Source: Pseudomonadota bacterium
GTDB taxonomy: Bacteria; Pseudomonadota; Alphaproteobacteria; Rhizobiales; Pleomorphomonadaceae
Direction: 5' to 3'
Assembly: GCA_023436885.1 (NCBI GenBank)
Contig: JAEZHI010000038.1
Coordinates: 62,001-126,000, forward strand
DNA: 64,000 nt
Both the position numbers and the translations under genes were made by a program. This document shows, one piece after another, positions 34,952 through 42,626 of the stretch. Numbering within the stretch: position 1 is the stretch's first letter; every line of letters begins with the position of its first letter. The notes beneath the pieces are model-generated. The model was not told the origin of the DNA, did not search any database, and was given only the letters and a program-made list of their open reading frames with translations.

Positions 34952-36154
34952 TCAGGCGGCGAGGTCGGCGACCACGGCGTCCAGCACGAAGGCGCCAGCC
35001 GGCGTGGTGCGAATGCGGCCGTCCGGCAGCACTTCGACCATGCCGTGGGCCACAAGATCGGACACTCTAGCGGGATCAAAGCTGCGGCCGGATAGCCGTT
35101 TATACCGGGCTACGTCGATACCCTCAACGAGACGCAGGCCCATCAGCAGCATTTCGTCACCGGCGGTCTCGCCGAAGATTTCCTCGGTTTCGATCACACC
35201 GTTGCCGGTCTCAGCCACGCGCCGCATCCAAACTTCCGGATTGCGCTCGGCGATGGTGGCGAGACGGCCCCGATCGTCGCCATTGACGATGCGACCGTGG
35301 GCACCGGGCCCGAGGCCGATATATTCACCGTACCGCCAGTAGAGCAGGTTATGCCGGCTCTCACCGCCCGGCGTCGCATGGTTGGAGATCTCGTAAGCGG
35401 GCAAACCGGCGGCCCCGGCGATTGCCTGGGTCAGCTCGTAGAGATCTGCGGCGGCATCCGCATCGGGCACCACAAGCTTGCCCGCCGCATACAGTTTCTC
35501 GAAGGCCGTGTCGGGCTCGATCGTCAGCTGATAGAGCGACAGATGGTCGGCAGCAAAACCGATGGCACGCCTGAGTTCTGCCTCCCAGGCTTCCGGGCTT
35601 TGGTCCGGGCGGGCGTAGATGAGGTCAAACGAGAGGCGCGGAAACGTGTCGCGCGCCAGTTCGAGCGCGCGTAGCGCCTCATCGACACTGTGCAGACGGC
35701 CAAGGAACTTCAGATCCTTGTCATTGAGGGCCTGTACGCCAAGCGACAGGCGGTTGACGCCCGCCGACCGGTAACCACGGAACCGCTCGGCCTCGACCGA
35801 CGACGGATTGGCTTCCAGCGTGATCTCGGCATTGGCTGATATCTGCCAGTGATGGCCGATGAGCTTCAGGAGGCGGTCGACACTCTCGGGCTTCATCAGC
35901 GACGGCGTACCGCCGCCGAGGAATATCGATGTCACCGTGCGCCCCGGTGTCAAACGGGCATTGGCGGCAATTTCCCGCTCCATGGCGACGAGATAGCCAG
36001 CCTCATCAATACCTTTGGGACGGACGTGGCTGTTGAAGTCACAATAGGGACACTTGCGGGCGCAGAATGGCCAATGGATGTAGACGCCGAAACCGACGTC
36101 CGGCGTGCCCTCGGCCGTAGCTTCCACCTCCGAAAGGAGATCCCGTTCGCTCAT
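34952..36154 (-). CDS. hemW: Radical SAM haem chaperone HemW
   Basis: A radical SAM protein that binds and delivers haem; once called oxygen-independent coproporphyrinogen oxidase-like. From the ATG at 36154, 4 bp after the rdgB stop, it has 400 residues. The [4Fe-4S] motif CARKCPYC, lacking the extra downstream cysteine of HemN, marks it as HemW. GGGTPSL, EANPSSVE and a C-terminal HTH-like part follow. It is the last gene of rph-rdgB-hemW. Confidence 0.93.
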   Translation of the reverse strand: MSERDLLSEVEATAEGTPDVGFGVYIHWPFCARKCPYCDFNSHVRPKGIDEAGYLVAMEREIAANARLTPGRTVTSIFLGGGTPSLMKPESVDRLLKLIGHHWQISANAEITLEANPSSVEAERFRGYRSAGVNRLSLGVQALNDKDLKFLGRLHSVDEALRALELARDTFPRLSFDLIYARPDQSPEAWEAELRRAIGFAADHLSLYQLTIEPDTAFEKLYAAGKLVVPDADAAADLYELTQAIAGAAGLPAYEISNHATPGGESRHNLLYWRYGEYIGLGPGAHGRIVNGDDRGRLATIAERNPEVWMRRVAETGNGVIETEEIFGETAGDEMLLMGLRLVEGIDVARYKRLSGRSFDPARVSDLVAHGMVEVLPDGRIRTTPAGAFVLDAVVADLAA

Positions 36155-36158
36155 CAAT

Positions 36159-36824
36159 TCACTCACGCGGCCCGAAGCCAATGGGGAAGGCACCTTCGAC
36201 GAGCAGCTTCAAAGACCGCGAACGGTGCGACAGGGGGCCTGGGGCTCCCCAGATCGAGCCGTGCTTTTCTGCTTCGGTCATCTCGCCGAAGGTTCTAGTC
36301 TCGCCGTCCGGCATGAAGACGGGGTCATAGCCATGACCGAAGTCGCCCGAACGCGGCGGCCAGACCAGTGTGCCATCGCGCTCGCCAAGATACTCCTGGG
36401 TATGCCCGTCAGGCCAGGCAAGACAAAGAAGCGACACGAAAGTGGCTTTCCGGCGCTCCGGCGTCGTGGCCCCTGCCTTGTAGAGCTCTTCCTCGACAAG
36501 GCGCATGGCCATCGACCAGTCGCGGTTCGGGCCGGCCCAGTCTGCCGTGTATACACCCGGACGGCCGTCAAGAGCCTCGACGCAAAGGCCGGAGTCATCG
36601 GCAAGCGCCACTTCACCGGAGGCACGGGCGGCAGCCAGCGCCTTGATCCGGGCGTTCTCGACAAACGTCGAGCCGTCTTCGACCGGTACCGGCAAGCCAA
36701 GGTCTCCGGCCGAGACGAGCTCGATGGAAAGGCCGCCCAGCAGGAAATAGAACTCCCTGAGCTTGCCGTTGTTGTGGGTGGCAACAATCAGGCGCTTGCC
36801 GTCGATGCGGCGCTGTTCGGTCAT
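36159..36824 (-). CDS. rdgB: XTP/dITP diphosphatase RdgB
   Basis: Removes non-canonical purine nucleotides (dITP, XTP) by pyrophosphohydrolysis. The 221-residue protein begins MTEQRRIDGKRLIVATHNNGK, with the family signature ATHNNGKLREF, then ADDSGLCVEALDGRPGVYTADWAG and GYDPVFMPDG. It starts 12 bp after rph and ends 4 bp before hemW; this order is standard in alphaproteobacteria. Confidence 0.95.
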   Translation of the reverse strand: MTEQRRIDGKRLIVATHNNGKLREFYFLLGGLSIELVSAGDLGLPVPVEDGSTFVENARIKALAAARASGEVALADDSGLCVEALDGRPGVYTADWAGPNRDWSMAMRLVEEELYKAGATTPERRKATFVSLLCLAWPDGHTQEYLGERDGTLVWPPRSGDFGHGYDPVFMPDGETRTFGEMTEAEKHGSIWGAPGPLSHRSRSLKLLVEGAFPIGFGPRE

Positions 36825-36835
36825 ATCCAGCCCTT

Positions 36836-37558
36836 TCAGGATGCGAGCGCCGCTTTCTGCAGCTCGATCAGCTTTGCGATGCCACCCTTGGCAAGGGCGA
36901 GCAGCTGTTGCAGCTCGGCTTCGGAGAAGGGCGCGCCCTCGGCAGTGCCCTGGATCTCCACGAGGCCACCGGAGCCGGTGATCACGAAGTTGGCGTCGGT
37001 TTCGGCCGAGGAATCCTCGATATAGTCGAGGTCGAGCACCGGCACGCCGTCCGAGATACCACAGGAAATGGCTGCAACATGATCGCGCAATACCTTGGCG
37101 TTCGCGGGCACCAGATTGCGACGGCGCATCCACTCGATGGCGTCGTAGAGCGCCACGAAGGCACCGGTGATCGAGGCCGTCCGCGTGCCGCCGTCCGCCT
37201 GGATGACGTCGCAGTCGATGACGATCTGGCGTTCGCCAAGCGCGATCAGGTCGACCACGGCGCGCAAGGAGCGACCGATGAGGCGCTGGATTTCCTGCGT
37301 GCGGCCCGATTGCTTGCCGGCAGCCGCTTCGCGCTTCATGCGATCGCCGGTGGCGCGCGGCAGCATTCCATACTCGGCGGTCACCCAGCCCTTGCCGCCG
37401 CCTCTGAGCCACGGTGGTACCTTTTCGTCAACCGAGGCGGTGACGAGCACATGGGTATCGCCAAATTTGACCAAGCAGGAGCCTTCGGCGTGGCGCGACA
37501 CGCCGCGCTCGAGGCTGACGGGGCGCAACTCGTCGGGTGCGCGACGGGACGGACGCAT
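36836..37558 (-). CDS. rph: Ribonuclease PH
   Basis: Trims the 3' ends of tRNA precursors with inorganic phosphate. From the ATG at 37558 (MRPSRRAPDELRPVSLERG) the 240-residue protein shows SCLVKFGDTHVLVTASV, the catalytic GRTQEIQRLIGRSLRAVVD and DCDVIQADGGTRTASITGA. The open frame extends upstream to 37798, but homology starts here. In many relatives hrcA lies upstream; here the neighbour is a divergent methyltransferase gene. Confidence 0.95.
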   Translation of the reverse strand: MRPSRRAPDELRPVSLERGVSRHAEGSCLVKFGDTHVLVTASVDEKVPPWLRGGGKGWVTAEYGMLPRATGDRMKREAAAGKQSGRTQEIQRLIGRSLRAVVDLIALGERQIVIDCDVIQADGGTRTASITGAFVALYDAIEWMRRRNLVPANAKVLRDHVAAISCGISDGVPVLDLDYIEDSSAETDANFVITGSGGLVEIQGTAEGAPFSEAELQQLLALAKGGIAKLIELQKAALAS

Positions 37559-37736
37559 GTTTTCTCCAAAATACGCGGTGCGGAGCGATAGGCGCCGCAA
37601 GATTGCGCCCTTGTAGCTCTGTCGGGGAAGCTCCGTAAAGGGCAGTGATCGGCGAACTGGCGGAAAGCGGCGCTTCATTCCGGCGAAGGGGCGTGTATAA
37701 GGGGCCAAATTATCCCATTTGCCCTGGACATCTGCC

Positions 37737-38843
37737 TTGGCCAAGTCGCCCTTCCCCGCAAAGCCTGCTTCCCGTGCCGGCCGCCCTTCTCCTCGCAAGC
37801 CGGAAAGACCGGCGGACGCAGCAAAGGAAGCGGCTCGTCCTGAGGCACGCGGTCATGAGCTACGCGGGCCGGCCCGTCCATCCGGCGCTGCGGCGCTCAA
37901 GCGGCCCATGCCCGCCGTCCTCGGTCCTCGTGTCGTCAGAGAGGAGGTGGGCTCATTGGTCGTCACCGAAGGCTGGGACGATTATCGCCTGCTCGACATG
38001 GGTGAGGGAGAGAAGCTGGAGCGCTACGGTGCACTGACCGTTATTCGGCCCGAGCCGCAGGCCATGGGACCGCGCCGTCTTTCGCCGTCGGTGTGGGCTG
38101 CCGCCGGCGCCGCCTTCACCGGAGATGTCGAGGAAGATGGCCCCGGGCGGTGGCGAACCGAACCAGGCATTGGCAACGCCTGGGAAATGCGGGTCATGGA
38201 CCTGCCGGTCGTCTGCCAGCTGACCTCCTTCCGTCATGTTGGCATCTTCGCCGAACAGATCGCCCACTGGACCTGGATGGCCGAGCATCTCAAGGCGCAT
38301 CGCGGTTCGGAGCGCCCGAAGCTTCTCAATCTCTTTGGCTATACCGGCATCGCTTCGCTGATCGCTGCCCAAGCCGGTGCCGAAGTGACGCATGTCGACG
38401 CATCCAAGAAATCGGTCGCCTGGGGACGCGAAAACCAGGCCCTTGCCGGGCTCGACGCCGCTCCCATCCGCTGGATCGTCGATGACGCCGTCAAGTTCGC
38501 CGAACGCGAGGTTCGGCGCGGCAAGCGCTATGACGGCATTCTGCTCGACCCGCCGCGTTTCGGTCGTGGACCGGACGGCGAGGTCTGGTCGCTTGAGGCC
38601 GACCTGCCCTATCTTCTCGACCTGACGCGCCAGATCCTGGCCCCTGGGCCATCGTTCGTTGTGCTGACGGCCTACGCCATTCGCGCCTCGTTCCTGTCCA
38701 TTCACGAGATCACCGCCGATCTTCTCGGTCACCGTCCCGGTACACTTTCTTCAGGCGAGCTGGCCGTTCGCGAAACCGGCGATCCAACAAGACTTGGCCG
38801 GTTGCTGGCGACCTCGATGTTCTCACGTTTTCTCGGAGCCTGA
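37737..38843 (+). CDS. Class I SAM-dependent methyltransferase (RlmI/RlmK-like)
   Basis: A Rossmann-fold methyltransferase resembling 23S rRNA cytosine methyltransferases of the RlmI/RlmK type. The core shows NLFGYTGIASLIAAQAGAEVTHVDASKKSVAWGREN (SAM loop and acidic ribose-binding residue) and the IV motif DPPRFGRG. The start is ambiguous: I used the TTG at 37737, giving 368 residues with a basic, proline- and alanine-rich N-terminal extension of about 60 residues; an ATG at 37908 would give 311. rRNA substrate specificity is not demonstrated. The trmH-type gene follows 3 bp downstream. Confidence 0.85.
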   Translation: MAKSPFPAKPASRAGRPSPRKPERPADAAKEAARPEARGHELRGPARPSGAAALKRPMPAVLGPRVVREEVGSLVVTEGWDDYRLLDMGEGEKLERYGALTVIRPEPQAMGPRRLSPSVWAAAGAAFTGDVEEDGPGRWRTEPGIGNAWEMRVMDLPVVCQLTSFRHVGIFAEQIAHWTWMAEHLKAHRGSERPKLLNLFGYTGIASLIAAQAGAEVTHVDASKKSVAWGRENQALAGLDAAPIRWIVDDAVKFAEREVRRGKRYDGILLDPPRFGRGPDGEVWSLEADLPYLLDLTRQILAPGPSFVVLTAYAIRASFLSIHEITADLLGHRPGTLSSGELAVRETGDPTRLGRLLATSMFSRFLGA

Positions 38844-38846
38844 GCC

Positions 38847-39674
38847 ATGGCCGACAAGGAAAGGGCGCCCGGCGCCGTCCGGCAAATCACTTCGCTCACC
38901 AATCCGCTCGTCAAGGATATACGAGCGCTCTCCATGAAGAAGGTGCGCGAGGAGACGGGTCGCTTCATTGGTGAAGGTTTGAAGCTCGTCACCGATGCAC
39001 TTGAAGAGAACTGGCCGATCGCCGCCATTGCCTATGCGCCGGCCGTGCGCGATCAGCCGCATGTCGCCAAGGCTGCCGCGACCGTCAGGGCACGCGGTGG
39101 CGACGTGCTGGAGATGTCCGAGGCGGTGCTTGCCAAGATCACCCATCGCGATAATCCGCAGATGGTGGTCGGTGTGTTCGGCCAAAAGCTGAAGCCGCTC
39201 GCCGAGGTCAAGGTGGGCGAGGGTGAGGTCTGGGTCGCGCTCGAACAGGTCCGCGATCCCGGCAATCTCGGCACCATCATCCGAACGGTCGATTCGGTGG
39301 GCGCCAAGGGCGTCATTCTGGTCGGCGAAACCTGCGACCCCTTCTCCTTCGAGACGGTGCGCGCCACCATGGGTTCGCTGTTCCATGTTCCGTTGGCAAA
39401 AGCTGGACGCGATGCCTTCCTCGCCTGGGCCAAGGGAGCTGGCGTTCGCCTTGTCGGCACGCATCTCAAGGCGACCCACGACTATCGCAAGGTGGAAAGT
39501 TCCAAGCCGACCGTACTGGTGATGGGCAGCGAGCAGGCCGGCATGACCGGGGACATGACGGTAGCCTGCGATGTCCGCGTCAAGATTCCGATGGCCGGCC
39601 AAGCCGACAGTCTCAATCTGGCGGTGGCGACTGGCGTCATGCTCTATGAGCTACGGCGCGGCCAGCTAAGCTAG
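38847..39674 (+). CDS. SpoU/TrmH-family RNA methyltransferase
   Basis: A SPOUT-class 2'-O-methyltransferase of tRNA or rRNA. The three family motifs are clear: motif 1 in LEQVRDPGNLGTIIRTVDSVG, motif 2 VLVMGSEQAGM and motif 3 KIPMAGQADSLNLAVATGV. An N-terminal L30e-like RNA-binding domain occupies about residues 1-105. The usual size range is 240-280. It follows the class I methyltransferase gene by 3 bp, so these two RNA-modifying enzymes share an operon. Its end overlaps the convergent GNAT gene by 9 bp. Confidence 0.93.
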   Translation: MADKERAPGAVRQITSLTNPLVKDIRALSMKKVREETGRFIGEGLKLVTDALEENWPIAAIAYAPAVRDQPHVAKAAATVRARGGDVLEMSEAVLAKITHRDNPQMVVGVFGQKLKPLAEVKVGEGEVWVALEQVRDPGNLGTIIRTVDSVGAKGVILVGETCDPFSFETVRATMGSLFHVPLAKAGRDAFLAWAKGAGVRLVGTHLKATHDYRKVESSKPTVLVMGSEQAGMTGDMTVACDVRVKIPMAGQADSLNLAVATGVMLYELRRGQLS

Positions 39675-40184
39675 CTGCTTGTAATAATAGAGCGTGCCGG
39701 TGTAGCCACCATGCGGCTTTAGCGCGTAGTTTGGAATCTCGCCAGCAAGGCGGAAGCCGCAGCGCTCGTAAAGCGGCCCGGCGCCACCGTCGCTCGCCGT
39801 ATCCAGCACAATGAGCGTCCGCCCCTTGGCACGGGCGATCTGTTCCGCAGCGCCGATCAGCGCCGTGGCAACGCCGCGCCCACGGTGGCTCGGCCGCGTC
39901 ATCATCTTGGCGAACTCTGCGCGATGCGGCTGGTTGGGCGGGCAATCGAGAAGCAGGGTCAGGGTACCGACGAGCGTCTCTCCATCGAAGGCGCCGAGCA
40001 CGACCCGCAAGCCAGCGTCGGCCGCAGTGAGCGATCCGCGCCAGAAAGTGCGGGCATCCTCCAAGGCGAAAGGGTGCATGAAGCTGACTGAGCCACCGCC
40101 AGCTACCGTCTCGACGATCAGCGCGGCGAGTGCATCGACGGTGGCGCCATTTGAGCCAAGCGGATGAATGGTAACGTCCGACAT
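39666..40184 (-). CDS. GNAT family N-acetyltransferase
   Basis: Transfers an acetyl group from acetyl-CoA to an unknown amine. The 172-residue GNAT fold shows the CoA-binding motif RPSHRGRGVATALIGAAEQIARAKG (Q/RxxGxG/A pattern) near residues 97-120 and the C-terminal YERCGFRLAGEIPNYALKPHGGYTGTLYYYK. It starts one base after the XRE-cupin regulator stop, so both are made from one transcript; detoxification of the regulator's ligand is a reasonable but untested guess. Confidence 0.88.
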   Translation of the reverse strand: MSDVTIHPLGSNGATVDALAALIVETVAGGGSVSFMHPFALEDARTFWRGSLTAADAGLRVVLGAFDGETLVGTLTLLLDCPPNQPHRAEFAKMMTRPSHRGRGVATALIGAAEQIARAKGRTLIVLDTASDGGAGPLYERCGFRLAGEIPNYALKPHGGYTGTLYYYKQLA

Positions 40185-40185
40185 G

Positions 40186-40752
40186 TCAGCTCCTTGAAAG
40201 CGCCACCACGTAACGGGCTGGCGCGTCGCTCTGGTTTGAAATGGTCACGTCGGCAGGAGGCCCGAAGCCGAGGCAATCTCCAGCTTTCAAAAGGTGCCTG
40301 CCATCGGGGTCAGTGACATTAAGCTCCCCTTCGATCAGCCAGACCACCTGCCGAATGAACGCATAGGACGCGGCCGGCAGCACGGCGCTTTTCCCCGGGG
40401 GCATGGTGACCTCGACGATCTCCAGCGGATGGTCGGGCCGAATGAAGACCTGCCGTCTGAGATAGCCGGTATCCGGATCGCGCCAGATCGCCTGATCGGC
40501 AACACGGATCAGGCGATCGGCTCCCGCTTCCGCCCTGACCAGAAGACTGGCAAGCGTCAGGTCGAAAGCAGCCGCCAGACGGACCAGAATACCTGCCGTC
40601 GGCGATGCATCGCCGCGCTCAATCTTGGAAATGGTTGCCTTGCCAACGCCTGAGCGTGTGGCAAGGTCAGCCTGCGACCAGCCGCGCCCTTCCCGTTCGA
40701 GGCGGATACGGGCGGCGAGTCGAGCGCTTGTTTCGTCTTCAAAAGTATCCAT
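40186..40752 (-). CDS. XRE-family regulator with C-terminal cupin
   Basis: A ligand-sensing repressor of the HTH-plus-cupin class (SutR-like). The HTH spans about residues 12-65 (ARIRLEREGRGWSQADLATRSGVGKATISKIERGDASPT) and the cupin barrel about 115-185 (MPPGKSAVLPA, DPDGRHLLKAGDCLGFGPPADV). The ATG at 40752 lies 2 bp inside an 18-bp palindrome that also carries the -10 element, consistent with autorepression and a leaderless message. It is followed at 1 bp by a GNAT gene. Confidence 0.9.
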   Translation of the reverse strand: MDTFEDETSARLAARIRLEREGRGWSQADLATRSGVGKATISKIERGDASPTAGILVRLAAAFDLTLASLLVRAEAGADRLIRVADQAIWRDPDTGYLRRQVFIRPDHPLEIVEVTMPPGKSAVLPAASYAFIRQVVWLIEGELNVTDPDGRHLLKAGDCLGFGPPADVTISNQSDAPARYVVALSRS

Positions 40753-40753
40753 A

Positions 40754-40771
40754 CGTCTCCTATAGGAGACG
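40754..40771. promoter_or_regulatory. 18-bp operator palindrome at the XRE-cupin start
   Basis: CGTCTCCTATAGGAGACG is a perfect 18-bp palindrome ending 2 bp before the XRE-cupin ATG. Its centre TATAGG is the -10 hexamer of the promoter described next, so a dimeric XRE protein bound here would occlude RNA polymerase. The same half also contains GGAG, the nearest Shine-Dalgarno-like sequence. Confidence 0.7.
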
Positions 40772-40787
40772 ATTCGAGAGATGGCAA
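40759..40787 (-). promoter_or_regulatory. Promoter of the XRE-cupin/GNAT operon
   Basis: On the minus strand TTGCCA (40787-40782) and TATAGG (40764-40759) are separated by exactly 17 bp. The -10 lies inside the palindrome. Only 6 bp separate it from the ATG, so the start site would be at or next to the A of the start codon: a leaderless mRNA. Confidence 0.55.
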
Positions 40788-40794
40788 TAAAAAA

Positions 40795-40816
40795 GCGGTC
40801 GCTTCGGAGCGACCGC
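40795..40816 (-). terminator. Rho-independent terminator of the MFS gene
   Basis: Nine perfect base pairs GCGGTCGCT/AGCGACCGC close a TCGG tetraloop, with TTTTTTATT following on the minus strand. It lies 28 bp after the MFS stop and insulates it from the XRE-cupin operon. Confidence 0.85.
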
Positions 40817-40843
40817 CAAGCTCATGAAAGTCGGTGTTTTGGG

Positions 40844-42199
40844 TCAGGCGTCGATATCCACACCGCTCGTCTCCTTGCCGAGAACCAGCGCGAGGAAGGT
40901 GAGGCCTGCCATCACGGTCAGATAGACACCGACCCAGAACGGACTGCCGGCACCATAAGTCCAGAGCGCCACCGCGATGAACGGAGCCACAGCGGCGCCG
41001 AGGATCGACGAAACATTGTAGGAAATGCCCGAGCCCGTGTAGCGCACGTTGGCCGGGAACAATTCGGGCAACAGGGCGCCCATCGGGCCGAAGGTCATGC
41101 CCATCAGCGTGAAGCCGATGATCAGGAAGGCCATGACGCCGAAGCTGCCGAGTGACAGGACCGGCACCCAGACGAGACCGAACAGCATGATGGCTGCGGT
41201 GATCCAGAGCAGCGTCCGGCGACGGCCCCAGCGGTCGGCCCAGGGGCCCGACACCATGGTGAAGATGCCGAAGAAAACCACACCGACGATCATCATCATG
41301 ACGAAGGTGCGGTAGTCATAACCGAGGCCCGGCACCGGAGCCGTGGTCGCGGCGCGACCGTAGCTCAGCGAGAACGTGGTCATCAGGTAGAACAGCACAT
41401 AGGTCGCCAGCATGTAAAAGGTGCCGAGGATCAGCGCCCGCCAGTGATGACGAACGGCATCGGCCATCGGCAGCTTGCGCACCTTGCCCGATTTCACCGT
41501 CTTCTCGAACGCGGCGCTTTCCACAAGGCTGAAGCGGACCCAGAGGCCGACGATGACCATCACCGACGAGAACAGGAAGGGTATGCGCCAGCCCCAGTCG
41601 AGGAAGGCAAGCGAGGGCCTTGTCGGATCGTCAGAGGGCAGCATCGCCGAAATGATCAGGAACAGGCCATTTGCAATGATGAAGCCGATCGGCGCACCAA
41701 GCTGCGGGAAGGTCCCGTAAAAGGCGCGCTTTCCCTGCGGGGCGTTTTCAGTGGCGACCAGCGCTGCTCCGCTCCACTCGCCGCCGATGGCGAAGCCCTG
41801 CGTCAGGCGCATCAGCACCAGAAGGAGCGGCGCAAACCATCCGACGGAAGCGTAGGTCGGCAGGCAACCGATCAGGAACGTGGCGATACCCATCGTGAGA
41901 AGGGCCGCAACCAGCGTTACCTTGCGGCCGCGCTTGTCGCCAAGGTGTCCGAAGAACACGGCGCCGAGCGGGCGCGCAACCATGGCGGCGCCGAAGATGG
42001 CAAAGGACGAGAGCAGCGCCGTCGTATCATTGCCCGCCGGGAAGAACAGGTGCGGAAACACCAGAACGGCAGCTGTGGCATAGACGTAGAAATCGTAGAA
42101 CTCGATCGTGGTGCCGACAAGGCTGGCGAGAATGACCCGAGCCCGAGAATTGCCGGTGCGGACGGCGCCGGACGAGCCGGCGAGGGTGGTACTAGACAT
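40844..42199 (-). CDS. MFS transporter, metabolite:H+ symporter family
   Basis: A 12-helix secondary transporter of 451 residues (start ATG at 42199). The MHS subfamily signature appears at the first helix (RVILASLVGTTIEFYDFYVYATAAVLVFPHLFF) and the loop 2-3 motif GHLGDKRGRKV follows. Relatives carry proline/betaine, alpha-ketoglutarate, citrate or shikimate; the substrate cannot be set from sequence. It lies upstream of the XRE-cupin gene but has its own terminator, so co-regulation is not shown. Confidence 0.88.
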   Translation of the reverse strand: MSSTTLAGSSGAVRTGNSRARVILASLVGTTIEFYDFYVYATAAVLVFPHLFFPAGNDTTALLSSFAIFGAAMVARPLGAVFFGHLGDKRGRKVTLVAALLTMGIATFLIGCLPTYASVGWFAPLLLVLMRLTQGFAIGGEWSGAALVATENAPQGKRAFYGTFPQLGAPIGFIIANGLFLIISAMLPSDDPTRPSLAFLDWGWRIPFLFSSVMVIVGLWVRFSLVESAAFEKTVKSGKVRKLPMADAVRHHWRALILGTFYMLATYVLFYLMTTFSLSYGRAATTAPVPGLGYDYRTFVMMMIVGVVFFGIFTMVSGPWADRWGRRRTLLWITAAIMLFGLVWVPVLSLGSFGVMAFLIIGFTLMGMTFGPMGALLPELFPANVRYTGSGISYNVSSILGAAVAPFIAVALWTYGAGSPFWVGVYLTVMAGLTFLALVLGKETSGVDIDA

Positions 42200-42539
42200 G
42201 GCTTTCCGTTCGTCAGAGGCATCCACCCGAAAGTCTGAAGTCCCTCGGCAAAGCGGATGCGGGAGCATGGGGCAGGAGCAAAAGCCCCTTTCAGGCGCTT
42301 CGGCTTTTGCTCTCGTCGTTTTCGCGGTCCTCAACGCTAACATTTGCCGCGAGGGTGCCGCAGTGAGCCCTCCTGTTAGACGAATGTGCAGGTCATGTTA
42401 AGTAACCGAATGCGCTTTCAGAAATTTTGTTGCGCATGGCTGCCATGTAGAGACCGAACAATTCTTGAAGGCGGTCCCTTTTGAAACAAAGCGAATAAGG
42501 ACCCGGCCGGCCCCTTGGCCTCGTCTCCAGTCGATAGCA

Positions 42540-42562
42540 GAACAAACAGACTTCGTTTGTTC
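42540..42562. repeat. Inverted repeat upstream of yifB
   Basis: Arms GAACAAAC (42540-42547) and GTTTGTTC (42555-42562) are perfect 8-bp complements 7 bp apart. The repeat ends 11 bp before the candidate -35 element, a typical place for an activator or upstream operator. Confidence 0.5.
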
Positions 42563-42573
42563 CCGTCTCGTTC

Positions 42574-42603
42574 TTGACACATCGTCGGACTTCCGCTTAG
42601 GTT
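42574..42603 (+). promoter_or_regulatory. Candidate promoter of yifB
   Basis: TTGACA (42574-42579) is an exact -35 consensus and TAGGTT (42598-42603) a moderate -10, 18 bp apart. The ATG lies 23 bp downstream of the -10. Confidence 0.45.
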
Positions 42604-42626
42604 GTATTTGTTGAAAGGGGCGTACA

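Larger units (their letters stand above)
42200..42626. other. Intergenic region upstream of MFS and yifB genes
   Basis: The 427 bp must carry two divergent promoters. I can support one for the plus-strand yifB gene (TTGACA/TAGGTT at 42574-42603) and an inverted repeat just before it (GAACAAAC/GTTTGTTC at 42540-42562). The rest, toward the MFS gene, shows no gene or motif I recognise. Confidence 0.6.

Noticed and set aside
36825..37412. Long upstream extension of the rdgB frame
   Set aside because: It runs antiparallel in register over rph, which is itself well supported; RdgB homology starts at 36824.
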